A DNA stretch of 64,000 bases from Maribacter polysaccharolyticus (GCF_028882255.1 NZ_JARBUY010000002.1:384342-448341); one strand, 5' to 3'. Positions 47,440-56,086 are shown, numbered from the stretch's first letter. Notes: generated from the sequence alone by a model not told the origin. Made by a program: numbers and translations.

Positions 47440-47511
47440 GGTCCGTTCGTCTAGGGGTTAGGACGCCAGGTTTTCATCCTGGTAACAGGGGTTCGATTCC
47501 CCTACGGACTA
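47440..47511 (+). tRNA. tRNA-Glu (anticodon TTC), copy 1
   Basis: A 72-base cloverleaf: acceptor GGTCCGT with ACGGACT (the first pair is G-T), D stem GTCT/GGAC, anticodon stem CCAGG/CCTGG with loop TTTTCAT giving TTC, T stem AGGGG/CCCCT with loop TTCGATT, discriminator A. The following bases CAAG show that CCA is not encoded in this copy. Confidence 0.97.
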
Positions 47512-47570
47512 CAAGAGTTATTTGAAAAGCATTGGGGGTTGATTTAGAATTAGGTTATTCCCGATAGTAA

Positions 47571-47642
47571 GGTCCGTTCGTCTAGGGGTTAGGACGCCAG
47601 GTTTTCATCCTGGTAACAGGGGTTCGATTCCCCTACGGACTA
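47571..47642 (+). tRNA. tRNA-Glu (anticodon TTC), copy 2
   Basis: Identical over all 72 bases to the first copy, 59 bases downstream of it. Here the discriminator A is followed directly by CCA (47643-47645), so this copy has an encoded 3' end. It is probably processed from the same precursor, and rpsT begins 45 bases further on. Confidence 0.97.
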
Positions 47643-47687
47643 CCAAGTATAAAGGCAATTGTCTTAAAAACATTAATTAAAAAGAAG

Positions 47688-47939
47688 ATGGCAAATCACA
47701 AGTCAGCATTAAAGAGAATCAGAAGAAACGAAGCGGTACGTTTACGCAACAGGTATCAGCATAAAACTACCCGTAACGCTATTAAGAAGTTACGTGGTGA
47801 AGAGAACAAGGAAGATGCTGCAAAATTGTTACCAGAGGTGGTTAGTATGATCGATAGGTTGGCAAAACGCAACATTATCCATACCAACAAAGCGGCTAAC
47901 TTAAAAAGTAAGTTGGCAAAGCACGTTGCAGCCTTGTAG
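47688..47939 (+). CDS. rpsT: 30S ribosomal protein S20
   Basis: 83 residues, the usual S20 size. The strongly basic, helical sequence ANHKSALKRIRRNEAVRLRNRYQHKTTRNAIKKL and the C-terminal DRLAKRNIIHTNKAANLKSKLAKHV are diagnostic. S20 binds 16S rRNA early in 30S assembly. It lies 45 bases after the second tRNA-Glu, so a tRNA-rpsT read-through transcript is likely. It ends at a strong hairpin terminator. Confidence 0.97.
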   Translation: MANHKSALKRIRRNEAVRLRNRYQHKTTRNAIKKLRGEENKEDAAKLLPEVVSMIDRLAKRNIIHTNKAANLKSKLAKHVAAL

Positions 47940-47961
47940 TCTTTGTTTTTAAAATGTATTT

Positions 47962-47996
47962 AAAAAGCCCAGATGGTCATCCGTCTGGGCTTTTTT
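47962..47996. terminator. Bidirectional terminator after rpsT, overlapping the end of the convergent gene
   Basis: AGCCCAGATGG (47966-47976) pairs with CCGTCTGGGCT (47981-47991, one G-T pair) around TCAT, with A- and T-tracts on both sides. The loop contains the stop codon of the convergent membrane protein gene. Confidence 0.92.
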
Positions 47997-48705
47997 GGTT
48001 TACTTGGTATACAGTCGAGTAGGGCCTTCGCATTCGAAGGAAACCGATCGTCATACTTAAGTACATTAAAGCGATCAAAAAGTGCTGTATCTTTCTAATG
48101 TGCAATTTTTGGAATAGCCCATAATCCATTTGACCAATGATTAAAAAGAAGGGGTAAAACGGATAAAATACAAGCAGGCCGATACCGATCCATATTAGGA
48201 TGTCTGAATTTTTATTGGTTCTAATACTTGGTTTTTTCTGTGCCAAATAGAAAATTATACAGATTATGAGTACCATTGACCCCACCGATGATGCCCAAAT
48301 TTGGGCAAAAACAAAGAAATCCTGAAAAAAGGGATTGATAATACTACTCAGGATAAACAACAGGCTACCTAAAAAAACCATTCTCTTGGATTTTTGATCC
48401 GTGATGGTATTCCAAAAGACATAATAAAAGTAAAGGAAAAATATGATGTCGAAAATATTGTATATCAGGTTGTTGTATTCGTGAAAGCCTTCGGTGTAAA
48501 CGATTTGTATGTCATTATTGTTCCAAATTAAATATCCCAGTACCTCATTAATCAAGGTATAACCGATCAAAATCGGAAAGTATTTCAGAATGGTGTGGTA
48601 ATACCACCGATAACTATAGATAGAGGCTATAAGCGCCAAGGCATAAAAAAACAGGAAATAGGTATTCAGTAATAAACCATTCAGCGCTAAAGTCATACAA
48701 TTCAT
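47977..48705 (-). CDS. Hypothetical multi-pass membrane protein, paralog A
   Basis: 242 residues, start taken at 48705; an internal ATG three codons later is possible. Six to seven hydrophobic segments are rich in Phe, Tyr and Ile (LLNTYFLFFYALALIASIY, FFLYFYYVFWN, IWIGIGLLVFYPFYPFFLIIGQ). The section YYHTILKYFPILIGYTLINEVLGYLIWNN corresponds to RYFDTVLRFFPILIAYTFLNELLGVIIRN in the second paralog at 49042-49731. No soluble catalytic domain is attached. The last codons and the stop lie inside the rpsT terminator hairpin. The function is unknown; such 7-helix modules often precede sensor domains, but none is present here. Confidence 0.75.
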   Translation of the reverse strand: MNCMTLALNGLLLNTYFLFFYALALIASIYSYRWYYHTILKYFPILIGYTLINEVLGYLIWNNNDIQIVYTEGFHEYNNLIYNIFDIIFFLYFYYVFWNTITDQKSKRMVFLGSLLFILSSIINPFFQDFFVFAQIWASSVGSMVLIICIIFYLAQKKPSIRTNKNSDILIWIGIGLLVFYPFYPFFLIIGQMDYGLFQKLHIRKIQHFLIALMYLSMTIGFLRMRRPYSTVYQVNQKSPDG

Positions 48706-49041
48706 GATTCAAGGATTTTAAATAAGTCGGTACGGTCTCTTAGGGATAAATCGTGGAATAAAACAAGGGAATAGGGCTACGGTCGATGAAAATTCATTTG
48801 TTGAAGGTCGCCCTACGTAACCAGGATGATCAATAATAGCTTGGAACAAACCGGATTCCCGAAACGAATATCGTATTAGGGGCGATGATCATGGTTGTCT
48901 TATGGGTAGGGTTGCTTATTTTAAGGTGGACTATGGGTAATAGGGAACATTGTTAACGCAAGAAACCAGACTACTGGAAAAAACATCCAGTAGTGGTCAC
49001 TGTTCAAAAACTTTAGGGTTTCTCGCATCATGGTATGGGGA
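48706..49041. other. Intergenic stretch between the two membrane paralogs
   Basis: 336 bases. It contains one perfect 9-bp hairpin, probably the end of the upstream operon, and should hold the promoter for paralog A. No exact TAnnTTTG element or gene-like frame is seen. Confidence 0.5.
48970..48994 (-). terminator. Possible terminator after membrane paralog B
   Basis: ACTACTGGA and TCCAGTAGT form a perfect 9-bp stem with a 7-base loop, about 50 bases after the stop codon. The T-tract on the minus strand is weak (CTGGTTTCTTG). Confidence 0.4.
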
Positions 49042-49731
49042 TTACCCGAAATTTCTTCTTCTTCCTTTTAAGAAACCGGTGATGAACAGGGAATACATAA
49101 CAACAATAAGTACTCTGAGAACGGTTCTCAAGTTAAATTTTTTCCAGATATCATAATCCCAATAACCGATGATGAAAATGAAAGGAAATATGGTGTAGAA
49201 AATGATAAGCCCAATACTTATCCAAAAAACGAGGTTTTTGGGTTGGTATATCGTTCCTTTATCCCGCTTTTTCTCAATAAAATACAGGGCAACACAAAAT
49301 AGGAGTACCCAAGACCCCAATGCGTGTGCGTAATAGAAGTCGGTGTCAAAGGGATTTTGAAATACGCAGCTGACAACATAGATCAATAAAATGGTGATCG
49401 ACATCCTTTGGATCCATTGCTTATACCTTTCATTGGAGATTAATTTCCAATACACCCTATAGAAAAACCCAAAAAAGAAGAGCGAAAAGATATTGTATAG
49501 GATGAAATTATATTCGCTGTATTCCAAATTGTTGAATAATGAGAAATCGGGATAGTTCCTTATGATCACCCCCAATAATTCATTCAGGAAAGTGTATGCG
49601 ATAAGGATTGGAAAAAATCTTAAGACAGTATCGAAATAGCGGTTATACCGGGCAATACTCCCAATGAATGTCAAAAAATATACTGGGATAAAATAATTTT
49701 CGGTCAATAAATCAAAAATCTCTTCTATCAT
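49042..49731 (-). CDS. Hypothetical multi-pass membrane protein, paralog B
   Basis: 229 residues with about seven hydrophobic segments of the same order and spacing as the protein at 47977-48705: short N-terminal region, PVYFLTFIGSIARYNRYFDTVLRFFPILIAY, FSLFFFGFFYRVYWKLIS, FWISIGLIIFYTIFPFIFIIGYWDYD and a basic C-terminus KGRRRNFG. The two are clearly paralogs from a local duplication. The gene begins 2 bases after the stop of the lipoprotein gene at 49734, so they form an operon and may work together at the envelope. No function is known. Confidence 0.78.
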   Translation of the reverse strand: MIEEIFDLLTENYFIPVYFLTFIGSIARYNRYFDTVLRFFPILIAYTFLNELLGVIIRNYPDFSLFNNLEYSEYNFILYNIFSLFFFGFFYRVYWKLISNERYKQWIQRMSITILLIYVVSCVFQNPFDTDFYYAHALGSWVLLFCVALYFIEKKRDKGTIYQPKNLVFWISIGLIIFYTIFPFIFIIGYWDYDIWKKFNLRTVLRVLIVVMYSLFITGFLKGRRRNFG

Positions 49732-49733
49732 GA

Positions 49734-50429
49734 TTATTGAAAATCAGTTTTAGGAGGAGGTCCTGATCCACCATAGTTAAGGGTTAGGCTTTTACTTTCT
49801 TGTAGGTTCGCATCCATCGGGGCATTTGCAGGAACAAACCCTGCATAGGCTTTGTTTTCAGAATTGGTATATACCCCCATCCCTTTTTCCATTTGGGTTT
49901 TCCAATTGGAGATGAGTTCCGCTTTCCCGTCGGAACCGATGAAGAATCCGTAGTTCACACCTTCCATGTCCAAGGTCGGTAACATGAAAATCGAATTTTG
50001 TCGCTTGTGAACGACCTTTTTGCCGTTGGGGAATTCATCTTTATCGGGGTAATTGGCAAAATAAAGACGTAGTTTGGTTACTTTTTTTACTCCGGCTTTT
50101 TTTGCTTCCTGGTCTACATAGGCGATATAGTTTTTTAAGGAATCATAATCAAAATCCACAAAGCGGGAGGCTTCGAAGTTTTCCTGCGGTGCCCTTTCCT
50201 GTGTTTCATAACGTTCGATTACGGCAGCCCTATGTTTGGAATAGTTGGTGTAAATTGAATCGGCTTGTTCCAGTGAAATGATATTGGCTGGGGCCTTGAT
50301 CTCTTGGGAGGCCTTTTCATCCGGGGCTTTTTCTTCTTCTTTCCCCTTTTTTTCTGCACAACTGTTAAAACTGGATACCAATAATATAAGCACCAAGAAA
50401 CGGAACAAGGATTTATTTGTTTGGGTCAT
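49734..50429 (-). CDS. Putative lipoprotein of unknown function
   Basis: 231 residues. The signal ends SSFNSC with Cys near residue 24, then a lysine- and glutamate-rich linker (AEKKGKEEEKAPDEKASQEIKAPANI), as in surface or periplasmic lipoproteins of this phylum. The folded part has YTNYSKHRAAVIERYE, FDYDSLKNYIAYVDQEAKKAGVKKVTKLRLYFANYPD and a C-terminal SLTLNYGGSGPPPKTDFQ. I do not recognise a catalytic motif. The stop is 2 bases from the start of membrane paralog B, implying one transcript. Confidence 0.78.
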   Translation of the reverse strand: MTQTNKSLFRFLVLILLVSSFNSCAEKKGKEEEKAPDEKASQEIKAPANIISLEQADSIYTNYSKHRAAVIERYETQERAPQENFEASRFVDFDYDSLKNYIAYVDQEAKKAGVKKVTKLRLYFANYPDKDEFPNGKKVVHKRQNSIFMLPTLDMEGVNYGFFIGSDGKAELISNWKTQMEKGMGVYTNSENKAYAGFVPANAPMDANLQESKSLTLNYGGSGPPPKTDFQ

Positions 50430-50573
50430 GATTAGGATATTTAGGTTATAAAATGTGCCTGCAAAAACTTTGGGGGAGAAAGGGTTTTGCTTGATAAAGA
50501 TATTAAATTTTAACTAACGGCAAGGAAAGACTTTCGGAGGGGACTAATGGGTATATGCCGAGGAAGGTTTTGT

Positions 50574-50608
50574 AAAAAAAAATCCCTTTGGTCTAGACCA
50601 AAGGGATT
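50574..50608 (-). terminator. Intrinsic terminator after rho
   Basis: AATCCCTTTGGTCT (50581-50594) and AGACCAAAGGGATT (50595-50608) are a perfect 28-base palindrome. On the minus strand it is followed by a T-run of seven or more, 25 bases after the rho stop. Confidence 0.9.
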
Positions 50609-50633
50609 TCAATGTGTTATTTGCTTTAAATGA

Positions 50634-52286
50634 CTATTGGTTCATGGTCATTAAGAACTCATCGTTGTTCTTGGTTTGCTTAATGCGTTGTTCAATGAAT
50701 TCCATGGCTTCGATAGGATTCATATCCGCTAAGTATTTGCGCAAGATCCACATACGTTGAATCGTACTTTCATCCAAAAGAAGATCGTCCCTACGGGTAC
50801 TTGATGAGGTAAGGTCGATAGCCGGGAATATCCTTCGGTTACTGATCTTACGGTCTAACTGAAGTTCCATGTTACCGGTTCCTTTGAATTCCTCAAAGAT
50901 GACCTCGTCCATTTTTGAACCTGTATCGGTCAAGGCCGTGGCAATGATCGATAATGATCCGCCGCCTTCAATATTACGGGCAGCCCCAAAGAATCGTTTG
51001 GGTTTATGTAAGGCGTTGGCATCCACACCACCACTCAATACTTTTCCGGAAGCCGGCTGTACGGTGTTATAGGCTCTTGCCAACCTTGTAATGGAATCCA
51101 GTAGGATGACCACATCATGGCCGCATTCGACCAAGCGCTTGGCTTTTTCGAGAACGATATTGGCTACACGAACGTGCTCGGTCGCCTCTTTGTCAAAAGT
51201 GGAGGCGATGACCTCCCCTTGTACATTGCGTTGCATATCGGTAACCTCTTCAGGTCGTTCATCAATAAGTAATACGATCAAATAGACCTCGGGGTGGTTG
51301 GCCGCTATGGCATTCGCAACATCTTTCAATAGCATCGTCTTTCCTGTTTTTGGCTGGGAGACGATCATACCTCTTTGTCCTTTTCCTATTGGGGAGAACA
51401 AGTCGATAATACGTGTCGAAATACTGCTTTGGCGTTCCGATAAATTGAATTTTTCCTGAGGGAACAAAGGCGTCAAATGTTCAAAGGATACCCGGTCACG
51501 TACGACTTGTGGGTCAATACCGTTTATTTTGTTCACTTTGATCAGTGGAAAATACTTTTCGCCTTCTTTAGGCGGACGCACATTGCCCAAAACGGTATCC
51601 CCGGTCTTAAGTCCGAACAACCTGATCTGTGATTGTGAGACATAGATATCGTCGGGTGATGAAAGGTAATTGTAATCGGAAGATCGTAAGAATCCGTAAC
51701 CATCCTGCATGATGTCGAGTACCCCTTCACTGGCTATGATACTATCGAATTCAAATTCGGGTTCCTTATAGCGGTTTTTTAAATCCTTGTCGAAATTACT
51801 ATTCCGTTTATCTTGCCCACTTTTTTGGTGGGGCTGTTTTTTAGGATTCGGGTTTTTGTGTGGTTGGGGGCCTTTTTTGGGATTTTGTCCCGTGTTGGCT
51901 CTGGGGTTGGGCCTTTTTGTTTCGGTCTGCGTTTTTGTTGCAGGGGTTTCGGGCTGTGTTTTCGTTGTTGGGGTTTCCGGAGCGGCAGTGGCTTCCGGTT
52001 TATTGTTTTCCGGTTTGGTTGCTTTGGTATTTTTTACAGGTGCGACCCGGGTCCTTTTGGGACGCTCTTTCTGCTTTTTCACTTCGGGTTCCCCTTCAGG
52101 TTTTTTTTCTTCGGTTGGAGCTAAGGCAATTTCTTCAGTAGCTTTTGGATTTGCGGCCTGTACATCCAAAATTTGATAAACAAGGTCCAACTTTTTCAGT
52201 GATTTGAATTTAGGTACTTTCAAACCTTTTGCGATTTCCTGCAATTCAGGAAGCTTTTTCGATTTTAAATCTGAAATCTCAAACAT
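50634..52286 (-). CDS. rho: Transcription termination factor Rho with long N-terminal insert
   Basis: 550 residues, longer than the ~420 of E. coli. The N-terminal domain ([25 protein letters not shown]) is followed by a low-complexity insert of ~125 residues rich in Pro, Lys, Thr and Glu (48-175). The RNA-binding domain has [15 protein letters not shown] and [18 protein letters not shown], and the ATPase core has [12 protein letters not shown] (Walker A), [16 protein letters not shown] (Walker B) and [15 protein letters not shown]. Inserts of this type are usual in Bacteroidota Rho and may form condensates. It is divergent from the DUF4293 gene, a conserved Bacteroidota arrangement. Confidence 0.97.
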   Translation of the reverse strand: MFEISDLKSKKLPELQEIAKGLKVPKFKSLKKLDLVYQILDVQAANPKATEEIALAPTEEKKPEGEPEVKKQKERPKRTRVAPVKNTKATKPENNKPEATAAPETPTTKTQPETPATKTQTETKRPNPRANTGQNPKKGPQPHKNPNPKKQPHQKSGQDKRNSNFDKDLKNRYKEPEFEFDSIIASEGVLDIMQDGYGFLRSSDYNYLSSPDDIYVSQSQIRLFGLKTGDTVLGNVRPPKEGEKYFPLIKVNKINGIDPQVVRDRVSFEHLTPLFPQEKFNLSERQSSISTRIIDLFSPIGKGQRGMIVSQPKTGKTMLLKDVANAIAANHPEVYLIVLLIDERPEEVTDMQRNVQGEVIASTFDKEATEHVRVANIVLEKAKRLVECGHDVVILLDSITRLARAYNTVQPASGKVLSGGVDANALHKPKRFFGAARNIEGGGSLSIIATALTDTGSKMDEVIFEEFKGTGNMELQLDRKISNRRIFPAIDLTSSSTRRDDLLLDESTIQRMWILRKYLADMNPIEAMEFIEQRIKQTKNNDEFLMTMNQ

Positions 52287-52316
52287 TAAGTGTGATATAA
52301 ATTATACGTCTTTAGA

Positions 52317-52324
52317 CAAAATTA
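52317..52324 (-). promoter_or_regulatory. Putative rho -7 element (TAATTTTG on the minus strand)
   Basis: CAAAATTA on the + strand is an exact TAnnTTTG match read on the minus strand, about 30 bases before the rho ATG. No well-spaced TTTG is visible. Confidence 0.45.
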
Positions 52325-52480
52325 AGAAGTGTATCGTTATTTGGGTTTACTAGGGGAAGAATCCCCGTTATGGTAAGTGATATAACTAATAACGCAACAA
52401 TATTACAAATTATTTTCATTAATTCAGGGATATTTTTTAAAAGACATGTATTTTTGCCCTTTAAATTCGTTATTCGAGCA

Positions 52481-52891
52481 ATGATTCAAAGAATACAGAC
52501 CATTTATCTTGTTATTGTCGCCTTGTTGGGTGGTGTGGCACCTTTTCTGGCTTACCTTTGGTTGGATGCAAAAGGAAAAGAATTTTTTGCCCAAAACGAT
52601 ATTTTGGTATCTTTGGTCTTTTATGGGTCCGGTAGCTTGGCCTTGATTGCCATTTTTTTGTATAAGAAACGACAAAATCAATTTGTGATGAACAGGTTGA
52701 ACATGATATTGAATCTTTTTTTACTAGGATTTTTCGTTTACCGATCGCTAAACTTATCCGGAGAAACCTTGGTTTCTGAGAAGGGTATTGGGATGTTGAT
52801 TCCTGTATTTTCTATCGTTTTTTTGGTCCTTGCCAATAGGGCTATCAAAAAGGATGAGGATCTTGTAAAATCTGTTGATCGTTTGCGTTAA
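52481..52891 (+). CDS. DUF4293 family membrane protein
   Basis: 136 residues from the ATG at 52481; the frame extends upstream to 52370 but the family begins MIQRIQTIYL. Four membrane segments are visible: VIVALLGGVAPFLAYL, LVSLVFYGSGSLALIAIFLY, LNMILNLFLLGFFVYRS and MLIPVFSIVFLVLANRAI. DUF4293 proteins are Bacteroidota-specific and of unknown function, commonly placed next to rho as here. A perfect hairpin terminator follows. Membership is inferred from length, topology and position. Confidence 0.85.
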   Translation: MIQRIQTIYLVIVALLGGVAPFLAYLWLDAKGKEFFAQNDILVSLVFYGSGSLALIAIFLYKKRQNQFVMNRLNMILNLFLLGFFVYRSLNLSGETLVSEKGIGMLIPVFSIVFLVLANRAIKKDEDLVKSVDRLR

Positions 52892-52920
52892 GCCTAACAT
52901 CTTAGTAGTATTAGTGCGTA

Positions 52921-52948
52921 AACCCTGATGGAAGCATCAGGGTTTTTT
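52921..52948 (+). terminator. Intrinsic terminator after the DUF4293 gene
   Basis: AACCCTGATG (52921-52930) pairs perfectly with CATCAGGGTT (52935-52944) around GAAG, followed by TTTT. Confidence 0.9.
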
Positions 52949-52990
52949 ATGCTTTCAAGGGAAGTAAAAGGAAGATGGTCCCTTGGGATT

Positions 52991-53485
52991 TTATCGTTTG
53001 CCCAATTCAATGACTTCCAAATCCTTGATCTCTTTCCCGTCGATTGTAAAGCGTAACAGGGTGCGTACCTGATGGAAACCGTGTTTTCCACAGGCCCCGG
53101 GGTTCATATGGAGTACCCCCAATTTCTTATCCATCATCACCTTGAGGATATGGGAATGGCCACTGATGAACAATTTGGGGGGATTTGCTTTTATCTCCTT
53201 ATAAACCAAACCATTGTATTTGGGCGGGTAGCCTCCTATATGTGTTATCCAAACATCCACCCCTTCACAATGGAAACGCTGGTGTAGGGGAAATTCTTTT
53301 TGGATCATATGATCGTCGATATTGCCATAAACCCCCCGAATTGGTTTTAGGGCTTCAATTTGATCGGTAACCTTTAAGCTACCGATATCTCCCGCATGCC
53401 ATACCTCGTCGGCCTGACGCACATATTTCAATATCGAATCATCCATATGGCCATGGGTGTCGGACAATAAAAGAATTTTGGTCAT
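52991..53485 (-). CDS. Metallophosphoesterase, YfcE/MJ0936 family
   Basis: 164 residues, the compact size of this family. Metal-binding motifs are in order: LLSDTHGH, WHAGDIG, GVYGNID, ITHIGGYPP and GHSH, the full calcineurin-like set. The family hydrolyses phosphodiesters such as cyclic nucleotides in vitro, but the physiological substrate is unknown. It is divergent from truA and convergent with the DUF4293 gene. The C-terminal beta-strand segment (LRFTIDGKEIKDLEVIELG) is complete, so the gene is intact. Confidence 0.93.
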   Translation of the reverse strand: MTKILLLSDTHGHMDDSILKYVRQADEVWHAGDIGSLKVTDQIEALKPIRGVYGNIDDHMIQKEFPLHQRFHCEGVDVWITHIGGYPPKYNGLVYKEIKANPPKLFISGHSHILKVMMDKKLGVLHMNPGACGKHGFHQVRTLLRFTIDGKEIKDLEVIELGKR

Positions 53486-53543
53486 AAAACTTAAATTAAG
53501 CTTAAAAATAAAGGAATTGGATCTCTTTTTAGAAGGAACAAAG

Positions 53544-53551
53544 TATCTTTG
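53544..53551 (+). promoter_or_regulatory. Putative truA -7 element (TATCTTTG)
   Basis: An exact TAnnTTTG match 26 bases before the TTG start of truA. The nearest TTG (53517-53519) is 24 bases upstream, slightly too far. Confidence 0.45.
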
Positions 53552-53576
53552 GAATCCACAAAAATAGGCGATTCAC

Positions 53577-54323
53577 TTGAGATATTTTATCGTTTTTTCA
53601 TACTTCGGTAAGTCGTACCATGGCTGGCAAAACCAACCCAATGCCATCACGGTACAGGAAGTAATGGAAGATGCCATGTCCAAGTTGCTTCGGGAAAAAA
53701 TAGCCTTGGTCGGTGCGGGCAGGACGGATGCCGGGGTGCATGCCAGGCAAATGTACGCCCATTTCGATCATGAAGGGGAAATCGATGCCGATGGTTTCAT
53801 TTATCGGTTGAATGCTTTTTTGCCTCAGGATATTGCCGTTTGTGAACTGATACCGGTAGCAAACAGTGCCCATGCAAGATTCGATGCCATTGAGCGTACC
53901 TATGAATATTGGGTCGTTCAGAAGAAAGATCCTTTTCATTGGCACACGGCCCACTATGTAAAACATCCCCTTGATGTGGAGGCGATGAACGATGCCGCCA
54001 AGTTATTGTTGGACCATAGTGATTTTGAATGTTTTTCAAAATCGAATACCGATGTGCATACCTATTTATGTGATGTAAGAAAGGCGGAATGGACCGCGGC
54101 TTCCGATAAGTTGGTTTTTACGATCACCGCCGATCGTTTTCTTCGCAATATGGTCAGGGCCGTGGTGGGTACACTCATGGATGTCGGGGTTGGGAAAACC
54201 GATGTGGATCATGTGGCCCGGATCCTCAACAGTAAGAACAGGTCCTTGGCAGGGCCATCAGTGCCTGCAAAAGGATTATATTTGACCAAAATTATTTACC
54301 CAGAACCATTACGTAAAATATGA
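53577..54323 (+). CDS. truA: tRNA pseudouridine(38-40) synthase TruA (TTG start)
   Basis: 248 residues. The start is TTG at 53577: the frame is closed by a TAG at 53565 and no ATG lies before the conserved N-terminus RYFIVFSYFGKSYHGWQNQPN. The catalytic motif GAGRTDAGVHARQ has the nucleophile Asp51, and the C-terminal FLRNMVRAVVGTLMDVGVGK is typical. The enzyme forms pseudouridine at positions 38-40 of the tRNA anticodon arm. The stop overlaps the start of the following exporter by 4 bases (ATGA). Confidence 0.95.
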   Translation: MRYFIVFSYFGKSYHGWQNQPNAITVQEVMEDAMSKLLREKIALVGAGRTDAGVHARQMYAHFDHEGEIDADGFIYRLNAFLPQDIAVCELIPVANSAHARFDAIERTYEYWVVQKKDPFHWHTAHYVKHPLDVEAMNDAAKLLLDHSDFECFSKSNTDVHTYLCDVRKAEWTAASDKLVFTITADRFLRNMVRAVVGTLMDVGVGKTDVDHVARILNSKNRSLAGPSVPAKGLYLTKIIYPEPLRKI

Positions 54324-56086
54324 GTAAAGATTCAGGAAAAGCATTTGATACCGGTTTGTTCAAACGTTTAATGGCGTTTACCAAGCCCTATAAGCTTACT
54401 TTTTACGGGGTGGCCCTTTCCGCGATCTTACTTTCTGCATTTGCGGTAATGACACCGTATTTATTGCGCATGCTCATCGATGAGGCCATTATTCCGGCCA
54501 AAGCCGATAAACTGCTTTTACTTTCAGTGATCATGTTGGTGGTGTTACTGTTCCAGGTCACTTTTCAGTTGCTTTTCAATTATTATGCGAATTGGTTGGG
54601 GGAGTCGGTGATCAAGGATGTCCGTATTCGGCTGTTTCGGCATATGTTGGGTTTTAAAATGACCTATTTCGACAACTCGTCCTTGGGGGTTTTGGTTACC
54701 CGGGCCGTGGCCGATATGCAGCGTATTGGTGAAATCTTCAGTCAGGGCTTTTTCGTGATCATTGCCGATTTATTGAAAATGGTGGCAGCGGCCGCATTGA
54801 TGGTTTATCTGAATTGGAAGCTGGCGTTGATCGTTTTTTCATTGCTGCCGATCATTCTCTATGCCACACGATTGTTCCAAAAGGCGATGAAGGTGGCCTT
54901 TATTGAGGTTAGGGCCCAAGTAGCCAATTTAAATTCCTTTGTCCAGGAAAGGATCGCGGGAATGAAAGTCGTTCAATTGTTTACCCGCGAAAAAATCGAG
55001 AGTGAAAAATTCCGGGAAATCAATGAAAAGCATAAGTTGGCCTGGTTAAAAACGGTATGGTACAACTCCATCTTTTTCCCTGTGGCTGAAATCGTCGGTT
55101 CTTTGGCCATTGGATTGGTGGTTTGGTACGGCGGACTCTTGAATGTAGCCAATATTTCAGATGGGGAGGCGGGTACCATTTTTGCCTATATCCTTTGTAT
55201 CGAGATGCTTTTTAGGCCATTAAGGCAGATTGCCGATAAGTTCAATACCTTACAAATGGGTATGGTGGCGGCCAATAGGGTGTTTTTGATCTTGGACACC
55301 AAAAGCAAGATGGAGGATTTTGGATCCCATGGGGAGGCCGATGTACGGGGTGATATTGAATTTACCGATGTGCATTTTGGTTACACCCGGGACGAGGAAG
55401 TGCTTCATGGGATATCATTTCGGGCCAAGGCCGGGGAAACCATTGCCATTGTAGGGGCTACCGGTGCCGGGAAATCAACGATAATCAATCTGCTGAACCG
55501 TTTTTATGAAATTGATTCGGGGCGGATATTGATTGATGGTGTCGATAGTAAGGACTATAAGTTGGCCGAGCTGCGTTCCCATATTGCCGTGGTCTTACAG
55601 GATGTCTTTCTTTTTGCCGATACCATTTTAAACAATATTACCTTAAAGAATGAACATATAGGCCTCAATGAGGTTAGAGCGGCGGCCAAGGAGATCGGGG
55701 TAGATGAGTTTATCGAAAGCCTTCCGGGCAGTTATGGGTTCAATGTAAAGGAGCGGGGCTCCATGTTATCCAGTGGGCAACGTCAATTGATCGCCTTTCT
55801 AAGGGCTTATGTGAGTAATCCCAGTATCTTGATCTTGGATGAGGCGACTTCTTCGGTCGATACCTATTCCGAACGTCTGATCCAATGTGCCACCGATAAG
55901 ATCACGGAAGGTAGGACATCCATTATCATCGCACATCGCTTGGCGACCATTAAAAAGGCCGATAGGATATTGGTGATGGAATCCGGTAAGATCGTCGAAT
56001 CGGGAACCCACAGCGAACTCCTGAAAAAAGGCGGTTATTACAACAAACTTTATGAGGCCCAATTCGTGGCAGAGGAAGCGGTTTAG
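54320..56086 (+). CDS. ABC exporter, MsbA-like (fused membrane and ATPase domains)
   Basis: 588 residues. The membrane domain (about 1-330) has six helices with the typical ABC exporter coupling pattern (..DVRIRLFRHMLGFKMTYFDNSSLGVLVTR..). The ATPase domain has IVGATGAGKSTIINLL (Walker A), VLQDVFLF (Q-loop), the signature MLSSGQRQL, ILILDEATSSVD (Walker B) and IIAHRLAT (H-loop). It could flip lipids or export peptides; MsbA is the closest functional parallel but the substrate is unproven. It overlaps truA by 4 bases and cdaA tail to tail by 4 bases, leaving no room for a terminator. Confidence 0.93.
   Translation: MSKDSGKAFDTGLFKRLMAFTKPYKLTFYGVALSAILLSAFAVMTPYLLRMLIDEAIIPAKADKLLLLSVIMLVVLLFQVTFQLLFNYYANWLGESVIKDVRIRLFRHMLGFKMTYFDNSSLGVLVTRAVADMQRIGEIFSQGFFVIIADLLKMVAAAALMVYLNWKLALIVFSLLPIILYATRLFQKAMKVAFIEVRAQVANLNSFVQERIAGMKVVQLFTREKIESEKFREINEKHKLAWLKTVWYNSIFFPVAEIVGSLAIGLVVWYGGLLNVANISDGEAGTIFAYILCIEMLFRPLRQIADKFNTLQMGMVAANRVFLILDTKSKMEDFGSHGEADVRGDIEFTDVHFGYTRDEEVLHGISFRAKAGETIAIVGATGAGKSTIINLLNRFYEIDSGRILIDGVDSKDYKLAELRSHIAVVLQDVFLFADTILNNITLKNEHIGLNEVRAAAKEIGVDEFIESLPGSYGFNVKERGSMLSSGQRQLIAFLRAYVSNPSILILDEATSSVDTYSERLIQCATDKITEGRTSIIIAHRLATIKKADRILVMESGKIVESGTHSELLKKGGYYNKLYEAQFVAEEAV

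Noticed and set aside
48950-49156. A 68-codon plus-strand frame between the membrane paralogs
   Set aside because: It runs into the antisense of membrane paralog B and has no homology-like features.
51787-52176. Plus-strand frames rich in Phe, Gly and Cys opposite rho
   Set aside because: They are the complement of the Pro/Lys/Thr-rich insert in Rho; hydrophobic composition follows from the opposite strand, not from a membrane protein.
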